The notes: a model not told the origin generated them from the sequence alone. Counted from the first letter of the stretch, positions 27,936 to 37,972 are shown. The stretch: DNA of 54,538 nucleotides from Candidatus Onthocola gallistercoris (GCA_018715345.1 DVLT01000067.1:1-54538), one strand, 5' to 3'. Made by a program: numbers and translations.

Positions 27936-29351
27936 ATGAATTCCGTTAAACGCGATATAAGTCTGGCCAAGCTGGACGAATCTTATAAAAATACAGTTGC
28001 TTATCAATATGGCTTGTTCGCGGAGAAATTTTCTTACGATATGCTCCCTGAATCGGTCATCCGGTTCGCCAAAACCATCCTGCTGGATAGTATCGGCGTC
28101 ATGATCGGCGCCCTTGACTGTGAAGGATTCAAATATCTGATGGAGTCCATCCGGTCATGGGGCGGCAATGAGGAAGCCACCGTGCTGGGCACCGGCTACA
28201 AAACTTCCGCAGGAAATGCGGCGCTGGCAAATATCTTTCTGGTCCATGCCCTTGGCTACAATGATCTGGGCGGTGGCGGCGGACACAATTCCGACACCAT
28301 TCCCGCCATCCTTGCCATCGGCGAAAAAGAAAATGTGAGCGGAAAAGAATTCCTCACATCCATGGTCCTGTCCTATGAGCTGGGCGGCCGTTTCACCGAT
28401 GCTGTCGGCGGCATATTCGGCTATGCGCCAAAAGGGTTCCCCTTTGATATCCGGGGAGGCATCTCCATCCCGCCGTGTCTCGGCCGTCTCATGGGCATGA
28501 ATGCCTGGCAGATCGCCAACGCCATCGGCATCTGCGCCTCCCACAGTATCCCATTAGGCATACTGGATACCAATGATGAAGAAAATTTCCATGCGAAAAA
28601 CCTGCGTATGGGATTTGTGGGACGGGACGCCATCGAAGCCTGCATTATGGCAAAACAGGGCTTTACAGGCCCCATGCGTGTCGTTGAAGGCGACCATGGT
28701 TACAGCACCACACTGCTTTCCGGCATAGATCTTGAAAAAGCGGTGGACTGGAGCGGATGGCGGATCTTCGGCTCCCGGTTTAAGAATATATGTGCAGATT
28801 CCACCACCATGGGTATGGTCCAGACCACTATCAAACTGGTGACGGAAAACGACATTAAACCGGAAGATGTTGAAAAAGTCCTGATCCAGAGCGGCAGACG
28901 TGCCTATGGGCATACGTCGGCCCAGTGCAAAAAATATCCGCGAAATGTGGAAACCTGCGATCATTCTGCCTTTTACGCCACCGCTGTGGCCATCAAAGAC
29001 AGAAAATATACGATCAATGCCATGGATCCGAAAAACTGGGATGATCCGGTGGTGCTGGATCTGATCGACCGGATTGAAGCCGCACCCACAGATCTGATCG
29101 ACGAATCCGGTTCCGGCGGCATTGTGGACATATGGACAAAGGACGGCAGCCACTATCACGATATGTGCGAGGAAGCTTACGGCATGGGCGTCACCGAACT
29201 GACCTTTGACGAGGTGGAATCAAAATTCCGTGAAATGGTGGAACTGCGCTTCTCAAAAGAACATACTGACAAACTGATCGACATGATCATGAACGTGGAA
29301 AAACTGGACAGTATCCGCGATCTGATCGACATGACGGTCATTAAAGCATAA
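27936..29351 (+). CDS. MmgE/PrpD family protein
   Basis: Predicted 471 residues, full family length. N-terminal helical domain with RFAKTILLDSIGVMIGAL and ATVLGTGYKTSAGNAALANIFLVHALGYNDLG (family motif around the HxxxxDDxx site, here LGYNDLGGGGGHNSDT). The C-terminal domain contains FKNICADSTTMGMVQTTIKL. Members include 2-methylcitrate dehydratase, cis-aconitate decarboxylase and iminodisuccinate epimerase, so the reaction is dehydration, decarboxylation or epimerisation of a polycarboxylic acid. No propionate-cycle genes are near. AGGAGGGG ribosome site, 13 bp after the permease. Confidence 0.85.
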   Translation: MNSVKRDISLAKLDESYKNTVAYQYGLFAEKFSYDMLPESVIRFAKTILLDSIGVMIGALDCEGFKYLMESIRSWGGNEEATVLGTGYKTSAGNAALANIFLVHALGYNDLGGGGGHNSDTIPAILAIGEKENVSGKEFLTSMVLSYELGGRFTDAVGGIFGYAPKGFPFDIRGGISIPPCLGRLMGMNAWQIANAIGICASHSIPLGILDTNDEENFHAKNLRMGFVGRDAIEACIMAKQGFTGPMRVVEGDHGYSTTLLSGIDLEKAVDWSGWRIFGSRFKNICADSTTMGMVQTTIKLVTENDIKPEDVEKVLIQSGRRAYGHTSAQCKKYPRNVETCDHSAFYATAVAIKDRKYTINAMDPKNWDDPVVLDLIDRIEAAPTDLIDESGSGGIVDIWTKDGSHYHDMCEEAYGMGVTELTFDEVESKFREMVELRFSKEHTDKLIDMIMNVEKLDSIRDLIDMTVIKA

Positions 29352-29374
29352 ATCAAAAGGGGGCAGAAAAAATC

Positions 29375-30316
29375 ATGACTGGTGCTATAGGTACCCTGGC
29401 TTTCAGATTACTTCTTTTATTTTCCGTTATCGGATGCGGTTTCTTTGCCTACAAGTCAAAGATGATCGATGATCACACATCCAAACAGATGACCAATTAC
29501 CTGAATCAGGTAGCTATCCCTATCTTCCTGATCACCTCCGTAGGCACAGAACCTATCAGCGATGGATCTACATGGCTGGTCTACTGCGGACTGATCATGG
29601 CCGGCTATTATATTTTCGGTTTTGGCGGCGTGTATCTGTATTGTTACCTGACGAAAAAAAGCCGGGCAAAACGGGCAGTTTACACATGTATGTCCGTTAT
29701 CCCCAACTGCGCTTTTGTCGGTCTTCCCATGGTACGTCTTCTTCTCGGCGAGCAGGCGGTTCCCTATATCGGTATCATGATGACCGCATTCAACATCGTC
29801 TTTTTCACCATCGGTATGCAGATGTTCAATACAGAAGGCAAATTCCACTTGAAATCACTGATCACTCCCATGAACGGGGCAACCGTGATCATGCTGGGCC
29901 TTTTGCTCCTGAATATCCAGCTGAATGAATATGTCTATACCTTTTTAAGCCAGATCACCGCCATTGTATCACCCATGTGCCTGATGATCATCGGTATCAA
30001 CATTGCAAAAACACCGATCATGGATGCGCTGAAACGTCCCATCGTCTGGGGCTTATCCGCCTGGAAACTGATCCTGTTTCCGCTTATCGTCCAGCTGATC
30101 CTGACCCTTACGGGCATCGACTTCCCGCTGGATATGCGGATGGCTCTTCTGATCGGTATCGCCTGCCCGGGTTCCACCATGGCCTGCGTTATCGCCAACC
30201 AGAATAATATGGAGCCGGAGCTGGCCTCCCAGTCGGTGGCCCATTCCACCCTGTTCAGTATCATTACCATGCCTCTGATGATCCTTCTTATGCAAAAGAT
30301 GTTGGGTATGATCTAA
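29375..30316 (+). CDS. AEC-family (auxin efflux carrier/malonate-malate) transporter
   Basis: Predicted 313 residues, ten membrane segments in two five-helix halves. Typical motifs: VIGCGFFAYKSKMIDDHTSKQMTNYLNQVAIP at the start, SVIPNCAFVGLPMVRLLLG in helix 4, and GIACPGSTMACVIANQ near the end. AEC proteins in Firmicutes move di- or hydroxy-acids such as malate, malonate or lactate. As the last gene of this operon it probably exports a product or exchanges it for the substrate. Followed by a bidirectional terminator. Confidence 0.85.
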   Translation: MTGAIGTLAFRLLLLFSVIGCGFFAYKSKMIDDHTSKQMTNYLNQVAIPIFLITSVGTEPISDGSTWLVYCGLIMAGYYIFGFGGVYLYCYLTKKSRAKRAVYTCMSVIPNCAFVGLPMVRLLLGEQAVPYIGIMMTAFNIVFFTIGMQMFNTEGKFHLKSLITPMNGATVIMLGLLLLNIQLNEYVYTFLSQITAIVSPMCLMIIGINIAKTPIMDALKRPIVWGLSAWKLILFPLIVQLILTLTGIDFPLDMRMALLIGIACPGSTMACVIANQNNMEPELASQSVAHSTLFSIITMPLMILLMQKMLGMI

Positions 30317-30430
30317 TAGAACGACAAAGGCTTTTTCAGAAAATATGCGTCTATATATGGATATAAAATCGGAAATGATCCGGCATATTTTCAGATAGTC
30401 TGTACATATAATATATTGATCTGCCATATA

Positions 30431-30517
30431 AAAAGGACGAACCGTCAAAATGAACCGGTCTGGGAAAATCGGATCAACATCCGAAGATCAAAGACCGGTT
30501 CAAAGGTTCGTCCTTTT
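30431..30517. terminator. Long bidirectional terminator between convergent operons
   Basis: Outer arms AAAAGGACGAACC (30431-30443) and GGTTCGTCCTTTT (30505-30517), inner arms AACCGGTCT and AGACCGGTT, and a small inner TCGGAT/ATCCGA pair. It terminates the AEC operon rightward and the jet operon leftward. The 30317-30430 stretch holds nothing else recognisable. Confidence 0.85.
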
Positions 30518-30522
30518 ACAGG

Positions 30523-30795
30523 TTATAATCCATTTCTATAAATGTCATTGACTACAGACTGGGCATGTTCCATCTCTTTCTTTTGGATGATGGCCTCCCG
30601 ATCGCTCAGGATGGCCAGCATCTCATCCACCACATCTTCCGCCCTGGGAGCCGATACCCGGTAAAGATAGCCGATCATCCGGGTTGCCGTATAATCCGTA
30701 TTCATATATTTATAGGCGATCTCCCGGCACAAATCTTCGGGATAGCCTTTGCTGAGCAAAAGTCTGTATAATTCATCTGTTCTTTCCGACGTCAT
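30523..30795 (-). CDS. Small helical protein of unknown function, last gene of the jet operon
   Basis: Predicted 90 residues, rich in charged helices: TDELYRLLLSKGYPEDLCREIAYKYMNT, then a YLYRVSAPRAEDVVDEMLAIL helix and a C-terminal QKKEMEHAQSVVND helix. No catalytic motif. I do not recognise the family. It starts 5 bp after the DUF1653 gene stop with GGAGG upstream and ends at the operon terminator, so it is translated as part of the same transcript as jetABCD. Confidence 0.7.
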   Translation of the reverse strand: MTSERTDELYRLLLSKGYPEDLCREIAYKYMNTDYTATRMIGYLYRVSAPRAEDVVDEMLAILSDREAIIQKKEMEHAQSVVNDIYRNGL

Positions 30796-30800
30796 ATATG

Positions 30801-31253
30801 CTAAACCTCCACTTTCTCAAAGCGGTACTTCTGCCGTATATCCGGATATTTCTCCCGGTCCACTTCACTCATGAACATGGCATACGGCCGGGCGCAGATT
30901 TTAAAGGGCGCATACAAAGCCTGATAGATGACCAGTCTTTCTCCCGTTTCCGTATGACTGGCGAAAGCCAGCACCTTATACAGATATTCAGATGTATCCT
31001 CTGATACCCATTCCCGCTTAAAATGGCGCACAATATCCCCTTCCCGGATATCCCGCTCCAAAATAACCTCCTCCTGCGTCTCCGGTTCCGTGTCAAGCTC
31101 CATATACTCCTCCCTGTCCAGGGAAACCGGAACGCCTGACTTGCCTGTGATATGGACACCCCCATACCAGGTTCCGTCAATCTCGAAAATATCGCCTATA
31201 TCGTATTCTGAACTGTATTCGTCATTCTTTTTTATAATCCTGATCCTGCTCAT
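30801..31253 (-). CDS. DUF1653-domain protein overlapping jetD
   Basis: Predicted 150 residues. The C-terminal part (about 72-148) matches DUF1653: a [11 protein letters not shown] start, [39 protein letters not shown], and the final RFEKV. The N-terminal 60 residues ([32 protein letters not shown]) look like a separate small beta domain. Function of DUF1653 is not established. The ATG at 31253 has AAGGAG seven bases upstream and lies 32 bp inside jetD, so coupling to the defence genes is close. It could be an accessory factor or an unrelated passenger. Confidence 0.8.
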   Translation of the reverse strand: MSRIRIIKKNDEYSSEYDIGDIFEIDGTWYGGVHITGKSGVPVSLDREEYMELDTEPETQEEVILERDIREGDIVRHFKREWVSEDTSEYLYKVLAFASHTETGERLVIYQALYAPFKICARPYAMFMSEVDREKYPDIRQKYRFEKVEV

Positions 31254-32526
31254 TATGCTGCTCCTTTATATATTTATCTATAATCTTTTCCTGTTCCAGC
31301 CGTATCCTGTCTTTTGTCATCTGCAGGATCACTTCCTTAAAGCATTCATATTCCGGATCCGCTTCAAGTAATTTCAGGCTTTCCAGATAAGCTTCCGAAT
31401 CAATGGGCATGGCTTCATCCTGGAAGGCCAGCAGGGTTTCCCGGTCCATGCGCCAGGGCGCAAGTTCCGGAACGATCTGTTTTTTCAGCCGGCAGAAAAT
31501 GCGAAAGCCCCCCAGGTCTATGTCGCTCCAATGCCGGTACTTTACCGGCTCTTTCTGATCCCGACAGCCCTCGTACAGCTTCTTAAACCATCTGCCCTTC
31601 ATCGGACTGTAACATCCGCCATGAAAGACGGCCAATTCATCTTCCGCCCGTTCATGGGCTATGTACCAGACATAATTCGCCTTGTTTTCGATGAACATGA
31701 CCTGATGAACGCACCGGGGATGGATCCGTTTTATCCGTTTGGCCGTTTCCGAATTGATATACGCCCCATATCTTTGGGCGCTAAAATCAATACGGCTGCC
31801 GTCGGTCAGTTCCACGGTCAGCGGGCCGGTAAACTCAAAAACTTCCGGCCAACGGACGATTCCCTGTTCCCGAAGCAGCTCTTCATCCTCCGGGACTTCC
31901 TCGTTTCCCTTTCTTTTCAGGAACCGGAGAATGGACAATACTTTTGCGCGGACATTTTTTTCAAAATATTTGCTGTCTTTATAGAGGGCGGAACTCATGA
32001 GCCGTTCCATCTGTTCGTCCTGGTTGCCGTCCATATAAACCAGACATTTCAAAATGGCCTCATTGCATTCCATGTCATCGGTAAAAAAGCGGCGGATATG
32101 TCCCTTTTCCTTCAGTTCATCCCGGTAATCTTCCAGAAAATGATAAAATGCCGACTCCGGATCCAGCTGTTTTTCGTAAGCTCCCATCATTTCATAAAGC
32201 GCCTTCGCTCCTTCCCTGGCCGGCTTTCTCCCCAGTCGCTTGTAGCTGTTTCGGATGGCCCCTTCATCCGGCACAAGCCAGATTTTCTCCAGCAGGTTGC
32301 CCTTTTCAAACTTTTGCCAGGAATAGTCGATGAGCCCTTCCCTTTTCATCTGGGCCAGGGTACAGAAAAGTTCCTTCTTTTCATCCGGCGCCTCCATCCT
32401 TTCCTGAAGCCACCTTTCTGCCGGGATCGAAAGAGCGATCCTCCGGGTGAAAATGCCGGTGGTATAAGCTTTGCTCTTTTCATATTTTTCGATGAGCCGG
32501 GCGAGTATCTCCCTCTCATAATTCAT
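31222..32526 (-). CDS. jetD: Wadjet protein JetD, Toprim-type nuclease subunit
   Basis: Predicted 434 residues. The N-terminal half is helical/winged-helix. The C-terminal half has the Toprim fold seen in JetD and topoisomerase VI: the acidic residue in [12 protein letters not shown] (about E280) and the D-x-D pair in [15 protein letters not shown] (about D335, D337). In Wadjet, JetD cleaves closed circular plasmid DNA after loop extrusion by JetABC. Its ATG overlaps the jetC stop by four bases (ATGA). Catalytic acids look intact, so the nuclease should be active. Confidence 0.88.
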   Translation of the reverse strand: MNYEREILARLIEKYEKSKAYTTGIFTRRIALSIPAERWLQERMEAPDEKKELFCTLAQMKREGLIDYSWQKFEKGNLLEKIWLVPDEGAIRNSYKRLGRKPAREGAKALYEMMGAYEKQLDPESAFYHFLEDYRDELKEKGHIRRFFTDDMECNEAILKCLVYMDGNQDEQMERLMSSALYKDSKYFEKNVRAKVLSILRFLKRKGNEEVPEDEELLREQGIVRWPEVFEFTGPLTVELTDGSRIDFSAQRYGAYINSETAKRIKRIHPRCVHQVMFIENKANYVWYIAHERAEDELAVFHGGCYSPMKGRWFKKLYEGCRDQKEPVKYRHWSDIDLGGFRIFCRLKKQIVPELAPWRMDRETLLAFQDEAMPIDSEAYLESLKLLEADPEYECFKEVILQMTKDRIRLEQEKIIDKYIKEQHNEQDQDYKKE

Positions 32527-35500
32527 TCTTCCGTCAGCTCCTCCATCTGTTTCGGATCAAAATGCCGGGTAAAGGCGTGGCCGCCATCCTTATATACCAC
32601 GATCGTCCTGTCTGCCAGAGGCGCGATATCCGGGATCTTTTCCGGCGGCGCCGAGAAGATGGCCTGCAGACCGAAGCGGCGCAGCAGACGGATGCTTTCC
32701 TGTATCCGTTCCCCGTCCATCTTGCTGAAGGCTTCATCCAGCAGGATAACTCTTATCGTATTATTCTGATTTTTGTTCCGTATGCGGCATACCTGGGAAA
32801 AGGACGCCAGCAAAGCGATGTAGAACGGGATCTGGGTCTCTCCGCCCGACTTTTTAAGCAGGGTCCTGGAAAGCCGTTGTTCATTACCCCGGTCGTCGGT
32901 AACGATCAGGTCAAAAACCAGATACGTCCGGTAATCTGTAAATTTCTTGATACTCCTCTCGTATTCCGCCCGGCGCTGGGCGCTCACATTGGTTTCATTA
33001 AGGATCAGCAGCTGAAACAGTCCTTCGATCTCTTTCTGATATTTCTGATTAAAGCTCTGGGAGGCGATATTCCATCCACCCGTATCCATGAGCAGGGGAT
33101 CCATGATCATGTCATAATACTCCCGGTATTCCGGTCTGGGACTTTTTACAAACCTATACCGGTCTGTGCCGAATACGCTTTTTTTCAGTGAATCGTTCAA
33201 TTCTTCGATCTGCCGGGACACGGCCTCGATATTGGACTTGATCTTGGCGATAAAATCATCGCGGAACTGGTCATAGGCCTTCTGCCTGGAATCCTGTATC
33301 TTTTCCAGATATTCAGGCAAACGGATCTGTAAAAGCTCATCCAGCTCTTTGTCAAAATACCGGTTGCTTTCCAGTTCGATATCGTAGGGCATCTTATACA
33401 GGCTGTTGTATTCGGAGCGTTTCTGTGTCCGTTCTTTGCGCAGGGCATCCCTTTGCTTTTCCGTCTGCCGCATGGCGGCATAAAACCGCTCCTTTAAAGG
33501 CACCGTATATTCTTTCTGCTGCCCCTGCACTTCCATAAAACGGGGTTCCCCGGTCTTACGGATCCATCCCTCCGGAAATGTATCGCTGATCCGCTTCCGG
33601 ACGTCTTCGATCTTTTTCCCTATCTCCGGCAGCGCCTGCTCTTCCAGCCGGTCAGCCTCCGTTCTGAGCAGGGCATTTTCCTTATCCAATGTATGCCATT
33701 TTTCTTCCTTTTCATCCAGATCCGCTTTCAGATCCCGGATTTCCTGCTGCATCCGGTCCAGGTAGGTAAAATCCAGTTCGTCGTACATTTTCTGTACCTG
33801 ATTCCTCCGGCGCTTTGTCTGTTCCAGTTTTTCTTTCTGCTCCACAGCCTGCTGATGCTGATCCGCCTCAAAGGGGCTGAGGATAGCCGTATGGACTGCT
33901 TCCGTCAGCGTCTGATATCGGGTCATCACTTCGTTATACAGCTGCTCCTGCGCTGCCAGTTCCTCCTGTTTTTGCGCGATGAGCAGTTCCATGGAACGGC
34001 GGCCGATGAAGGGCGAGGCATAACGGAACGGATTCAGTTTTCGTCCCACATAGCCTTTATAAAGCATGACGGAAGGGGTGATGGCAGTTTTATATCGATC
34101 CAGTTCTTCCACATACTCGCATTTTATCACGCTGCCCAGCAGATAATCCGCATACAGCCGGGCATCCGGATGGTTCGTTTCGATCTCCTCTGCCAGAGAG
34201 CCTTCCATCGGCTTCCGGGTGAATTCCTGCCTTAATTTCCCCACATCCACCAGACCGGCGTCAAAGATCCGGCTTTCCCGGCGCTGCCGGTCATAGATCC
34301 GCAAAGCGTTCCTGTAGTACTCCGGCGGTACGAGCAGATAAAACTTCTGCTTGTCCAGATACCCTTCGATGGCATTGCGCCAGCGGGGATCGCGTATCTC
34401 CAAAAGGTCTGCCAGCACCGAAACTTCCACCGTCTTTTTGCCCAGACAGAACAGTTCTTCCTCCAGGAGCCGTTTAAGTGAAGATACGGATTCCGGAAAG
34501 GGTTTGATGCCCTTTTTCAGGTTCCGCAGGGTGAGGTCCAACGCAGTTATGTCCTGCTTTAACTGTCCGCTCCGTTTCTTTAATTCCGCCCGGTATTCCT
34601 CCATATCCCGGCGCAGTCCTTCCATCATCTCTGCCGCCTTATGAAATGAAAATGTCCAAAGTCCTTCCTCTCCCAGCTGTTCCATCCGGGAAAGTTCCGG
34701 ATGGAACTCCCCGGAGGGTTCAAAGCCTGCCCGGATGGCTGCCGCCAGCTGACGGTTCCATGACGCGCCATAGCTCTTCACCTGTCCAAGAGCTGTCCCT
34801 ATCCCTTTTTCCATGCTTTGGATATCTTCTGTCAGCGTTTCAATCTGAAGTTTCAGTTCCTTCTCCCGACGCACGATGTCCGATCCCCGGAAGGTGTCTT
34901 CCCGGTTTTTCAGATCTTTTTCCAGCCGGTTTATCTTATCGGTCAGGAAATTCATCTTTGTCTGATTTTCGCCCGCCTGCTGCCGTTTCTGCCCGATCTG
35001 TATACGGCATTGTTCTTCCTGCTCCTCATATTCCGCCTGCTCTCCCCGGATGACAATGTAGCTTTGCTGCCGGTATTTTTCCTTCTCCCGCTCATAGCTT
35101 TGGTCCACATCCCGTATCGCCTGCAGCAGATCGATCCGTTCCCTTGTCTGCCTGGCGTCCTCCTCCAGGCTTTTGTACTGGCGGATATCGCTTTGCATCT
35201 GTTCCACGTCAATGGTATTTTTCACATCACAGATGGATTCGGTGATAAACTTTTCGATATCTGTAATGGGTGAAAACGGTACCGCCTTGCGCAAAAGAAG
35301 CCGGTATTTCTGTTTGACCTGTCCGAACTTTCCAAGCGTCACTTCCTGATACCGTTTATTTGTTTCATAAAATTCATACAGACCCTTTTTCCGCCTGCCC
35401 AGAGTCCGGTTCAGCCAGGCTCTGAGCCCCGGAATATCATAGGGTATATGGGTGTCCGGATCCACAAACAGGTTGTCCGGGAAGCCCTGGCTATGAAGGA

Positions 35501-35885
35501 TGAACCACTTATAGTCAAAGCTCTGATCCTTGTAGCAGTCGCAGACAATACCGGCGGTGAACCGATTGCCCCGTTCCGTATCCTCAAACTCCATGGCCAC
35601 ATAGCTGGTAAACCGTCCCGTCCGCAGGCAGCGAAAACTTGCGTCCCCGTCATCGCCCATCTCACCGAACAGGTAGCCTTTCAGCGTACGGGTGGATTTA
35701 CTGTTGGCCGCTTTATTAAAAAAAGTTCCGGTGGTGTCCCCAAGAAGCACCAGCTGCATGGCATCCATAAGGGTGGATTTCCCCGCCGCCGTCTTGCCGG
35801 TGAGGAAATTGATCATATCAAAATCGATCACTTCTTTTTCATAGTTATGCCAGTGGATCAACAGCATCCGCTTCAGTTTCTTCAT
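32523..35885 (-). CDS. jetC: Wadjet protein JetC, SMC-like ATPase
   Basis: Predicted 1120 residues. The ATG at 35885 is chosen because AAAGGGAAG precedes it; a start 21 bp further upstream is possible. Walker A is FLTGKTAAGKST (about 30-38). Two long coiled-coil arms (about 260-440 and 650-900) flank a hinge/insertion. The ABC signature is KKSGGETQIPFYIALL (about 1005) and Walker B is RVILLDEAFSKMDGERI (about 1050). It is the condensin-like motor that extrudes DNA loops to sense small circular DNA. It overlaps jetB by about 40 bp and jetD by 4 bp, a tight translationally coupled set. Confidence 0.9.
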   Translation of the reverse strand: MKKLKRMLLIHWHNYEKEVIDFDMINFLTGKTAAGKSTLMDAMQLVLLGDTTGTFFNKAANSKSTRTLKGYLFGEMGDDGDASFRCLRTGRFTSYVAMEFEDTERGNRFTAGIVCDCYKDQSFDYKWFILHSQGFPDNLFVDPDTHIPYDIPGLRAWLNRTLGRRKKGLYEFYETNKRYQEVTLGKFGQVKQKYRLLLRKAVPFSPITDIEKFITESICDVKNTIDVEQMQSDIRQYKSLEEDARQTRERIDLLQAIRDVDQSYEREKEKYRQQSYIVIRGEQAEYEEQEEQCRIQIGQKRQQAGENQTKMNFLTDKINRLEKDLKNREDTFRGSDIVRREKELKLQIETLTEDIQSMEKGIGTALGQVKSYGASWNRQLAAAIRAGFEPSGEFHPELSRMEQLGEEGLWTFSFHKAAEMMEGLRRDMEEYRAELKKRSGQLKQDITALDLTLRNLKKGIKPFPESVSSLKRLLEEELFCLGKKTVEVSVLADLLEIRDPRWRNAIEGYLDKQKFYLLVPPEYYRNALRIYDRQRRESRIFDAGLVDVGKLRQEFTRKPMEGSLAEEIETNHPDARLYADYLLGSVIKCEYVEELDRYKTAITPSVMLYKGYVGRKLNPFRYASPFIGRRSMELLIAQKQEELAAQEQLYNEVMTRYQTLTEAVHTAILSPFEADQHQQAVEQKEKLEQTKRRRNQVQKMYDELDFTYLDRMQQEIRDLKADLDEKEEKWHTLDKENALLRTEADRLEEQALPEIGKKIEDVRKRISDTFPEGWIRKTGEPRFMEVQGQQKEYTVPLKERFYAAMRQTEKQRDALRKERTQKRSEYNSLYKMPYDIELESNRYFDKELDELLQIRLPEYLEKIQDSRQKAYDQFRDDFIAKIKSNIEAVSRQIEELNDSLKKSVFGTDRYRFVKSPRPEYREYYDMIMDPLLMDTGGWNIASQSFNQKYQKEIEGLFQLLILNETNVSAQRRAEYERSIKKFTDYRTYLVFDLIVTDDRGNEQRLSRTLLKKSGGETQIPFYIALLASFSQVCRIRNKNQNNTIRVILLDEAFSKMDGERIQESIRLLRRFGLQAIFSAPPEKIPDIAPLADRTIVVYKDGGHAFTRHFDPKQMEELTEE

Positions 35886-36489
35886 CGTGTTCTTCCCTTT
35901 CATCATCGATCAGCTGATACATATTGCTGATCCGTTCATTGGTGACAATAAAAAGAATGGTTGGCCGGATCAGAAGTTTCGTATCCGCAGCCTCCCAGGG
36001 CCCCTCCGTTTTTTCGATAACCTGAAACCGGTTCAGCGTTCTCAGAGAATCCCTCAGCGTCAGATTGGCCGGCTTCTTTTTCACCACATTCAAAGAAAGC
36101 ATTTTGTGCACCAGATCGCCGGTGGTGGTGATGATATCCCCCGATACGGACAGCTTTTCCCTCTCTTCTTCGTAAATAAGGCGCAGCACATACAGGATCA
36201 GGGTTGTGGCCTTATCCAGCCGTATCCGGTTCTGTTCATAGCCGCCGCTCAAAAAGATCACCCCGTAATGGCTGTCCCGTTCCAGCCGGAAGCCGGCATA
36301 TTCCAGATAGTCCTGGAACAGCTCAAAATTCCGCTCCACGAACAGATAGTCCGGATTCGTCCGCTTCATACTGTCCTCGAATCGGTAACTGCCCTCCACC
36401 AGATAGGTGTGTGCCAGCAGCCAGTTGACCAGCCGCCGGAATGTCTCCTGTTCCGTCATATTCAGTTTTTCAAACTTTTCCTCAAACAT
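35845..36489 (-). CDS. jetB: Wadjet protein JetB, kite-like subunit (DUF4194-like)
   Basis: Predicted 214 residues from the ATG at 36489 with AGGGGG six bases upstream; an ATG at 36495 is too close to that site. Two winged-helix-like regions: FRRLVNWLLAHTYLVEG with DYLFVERNFELFQDYLEYAGFRLERD, then LRDSLRTLNRFQVIEKTEGPWEAADTKLLIRPTILFIV. It ends in an acidic tail. This is the MukE/kite-type partner of the SMC motor. The family call rests on fold-like pattern, size and gene order between jetA and jetC. Confidence 0.82.
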   Translation of the reverse strand: MFEEKFEKLNMTEQETFRRLVNWLLAHTYLVEGSYRFEDSMKRTNPDYLFVERNFELFQDYLEYAGFRLERDSHYGVIFLSGGYEQNRIRLDKATTLILYVLRLIYEEEREKLSVSGDIITTTGDLVHKMLSLNVVKKKPANLTLRDSLRTLNRFQVIEKTEGPWEAADTKLLIRPTILFIVTNERISNMYQLIDDEREEHDEETEADAVDPLA

Positions 36490-37888
36490 CGCCATCCCCC
36501 TTTCCTGCCGTTTTTTTCATGAAACGGATCTTTGGAAGAACATAGCCATTGCGTTCCACCTCTCCTTCGGCAAATTGGGTCCGGAAGTCGGCGCCCCTTT
36601 CCTGGCCCCGGAATGTGGCCAGCAAAAACAAAATGAAATCTTCCGTCTCCTCCATGGGCACGTCCTCCGTCTCAAACCAGTCCCTTTCTCCAAAGCATCC
36701 GTCCACATACCGGTCGATCTTTTTATTGCTGTACTGCCGCCTTACGTCTTCCAGAAATCCATGGATCAGTTCCGGCTTCTCTTTGTAGTCTTCCACTGCC
36801 ATAGCTTTTCCATCGGTCTTTACAGTCCGTTTCACCCGGTCATAAAGGGACTGGCTGTCCATATACATATGACGCCAGACAGCTGCCGCCCGGGTCATCT
36901 CTTCCCGGACGCTGTCATCCTGCCAGTGTTTCAGCAGCCCGATCAGTTTACCTTTCACGCTCCGATCCCCATTCATCTGATACCGGATCCGGTCAATGGA
37001 AGCGTTGGTATATTCCACATGTTTCCGGTCGATCTCCCCGATCATCCCCTCAATGCTTTCATAAATATCGATGATGGACGTGATCATATACATGGTCTCT
37101 TCCCGACCCGCTCCCTCATCCGCGTAGACCCGCCGCCGGACGCCCTGTTCCACAATGGCGGAAAGGATGGTTTCGTCCGCCAACCATTCATTCAATATTG
37201 AGAGGATCCCGTATTTAAACCGGGGTACCGAGTCAATGGTTTTTAACGGATAATACACTGTATCGATGATCTGTTCTTTATACCGGTCAAAATGTTCCTC
37301 CAGAAGCTGATTCACATCGGTCAGATCACCGATCCTCTGGTAATAACGCCGGATGTTGTTAAACAGCAGTTTCAGTTCATCCACCAGCCTTACCGTATTC
37401 TGGTAGGCGGCCGCAAGCGCCTGATAGCGGTAGTCTTCATTCTCTCCCGAATTTTTCAACGCCGCATAGGTGGCGTAAACATAGCTGTTGTACTCCCGCA
37501 CCCGATCGCTGGACAGGTCATAGAGCAGGTTGATCATCTCGATGGCATAATCGGGGATCGTCACATGTTCGTCAAAGGAATCCTTTTCATATTCCAGTTC
37601 CAGCCATCCCGTATCCCGAAGCTTTCGGACTAGCAGATGGGCCTTTCCCGAAAGTCCTTCCAGGCTTTCATTCCCTGTCCCCATCTCTTCAGCTTCCTCA
37701 CTCAAATCCGCCTCAAGTATGCTGGATTCCAGCGTGTTGATCAGCATGGCCGTCAGCTCTTCCCGCCGTATCACCAGCTCGGTTTTAAATGCCTGGCGCA
37801 GCACAAAAAGCGCCTCCACATACAGTTCTTTATTGGGGGACGCGAGGATCGTAAAAAATCGTTGGGGAATCCGGTCAAAGAGAGGCAT
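36482..37888 (-). CDS. jetA: Wadjet protein JetA, kleisin-like subunit (DUF5716-like)
   Basis: Predicted 468 residues from the ATG at 37888 (MPLFDRIPQRFFTILASPNKELYVEALFVL), with AAGGAA seven bases upstream. All-helical with a winged-helix near the start (about 25-110) and a C-terminal segment ending YVLPKIRFMKKT. It matches the JetA group found with DUF4194-like JetB rather than the DUF2397/DUF2398 type. The exact Wadjet subtype needs profile comparison. As kleisin it bridges the JetC heads. First gene of the six-gene operon, behind its own promoter. Confidence 0.82.
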   Translation of the reverse strand: MPLFDRIPQRFFTILASPNKELYVEALFVLRQAFKTELVIRREELTAMLINTLESSILEADLSEEAEEMGTGNESLEGLSGKAHLLVRKLRDTGWLELEYEKDSFDEHVTIPDYAIEMINLLYDLSSDRVREYNSYVYATYAALKNSGENEDYRYQALAAAYQNTVRLVDELKLLFNNIRRYYQRIGDLTDVNQLLEEHFDRYKEQIIDTVYYPLKTIDSVPRFKYGILSILNEWLADETILSAIVEQGVRRRVYADEGAGREETMYMITSIIDIYESIEGMIGEIDRKHVEYTNASIDRIRYQMNGDRSVKGKLIGLLKHWQDDSVREEMTRAAAVWRHMYMDSQSLYDRVKRTVKTDGKAMAVEDYKEKPELIHGFLEDVRRQYSNKKIDRYVDGCFGERDWFETEDVPMEETEDFILFLLATFRGQERGADFRTQFAEGEVERNGYVLPKIRFMKKTAGKGDGDV

Positions 37889-37972
37889 CTTGTTCTTCCT
37901 TTTCATAAATAAAAATGAAAAATGGATCGTTTCGGCGGATGGCCGTCCGTCCATCTATTGCCTGTTAGTTCT

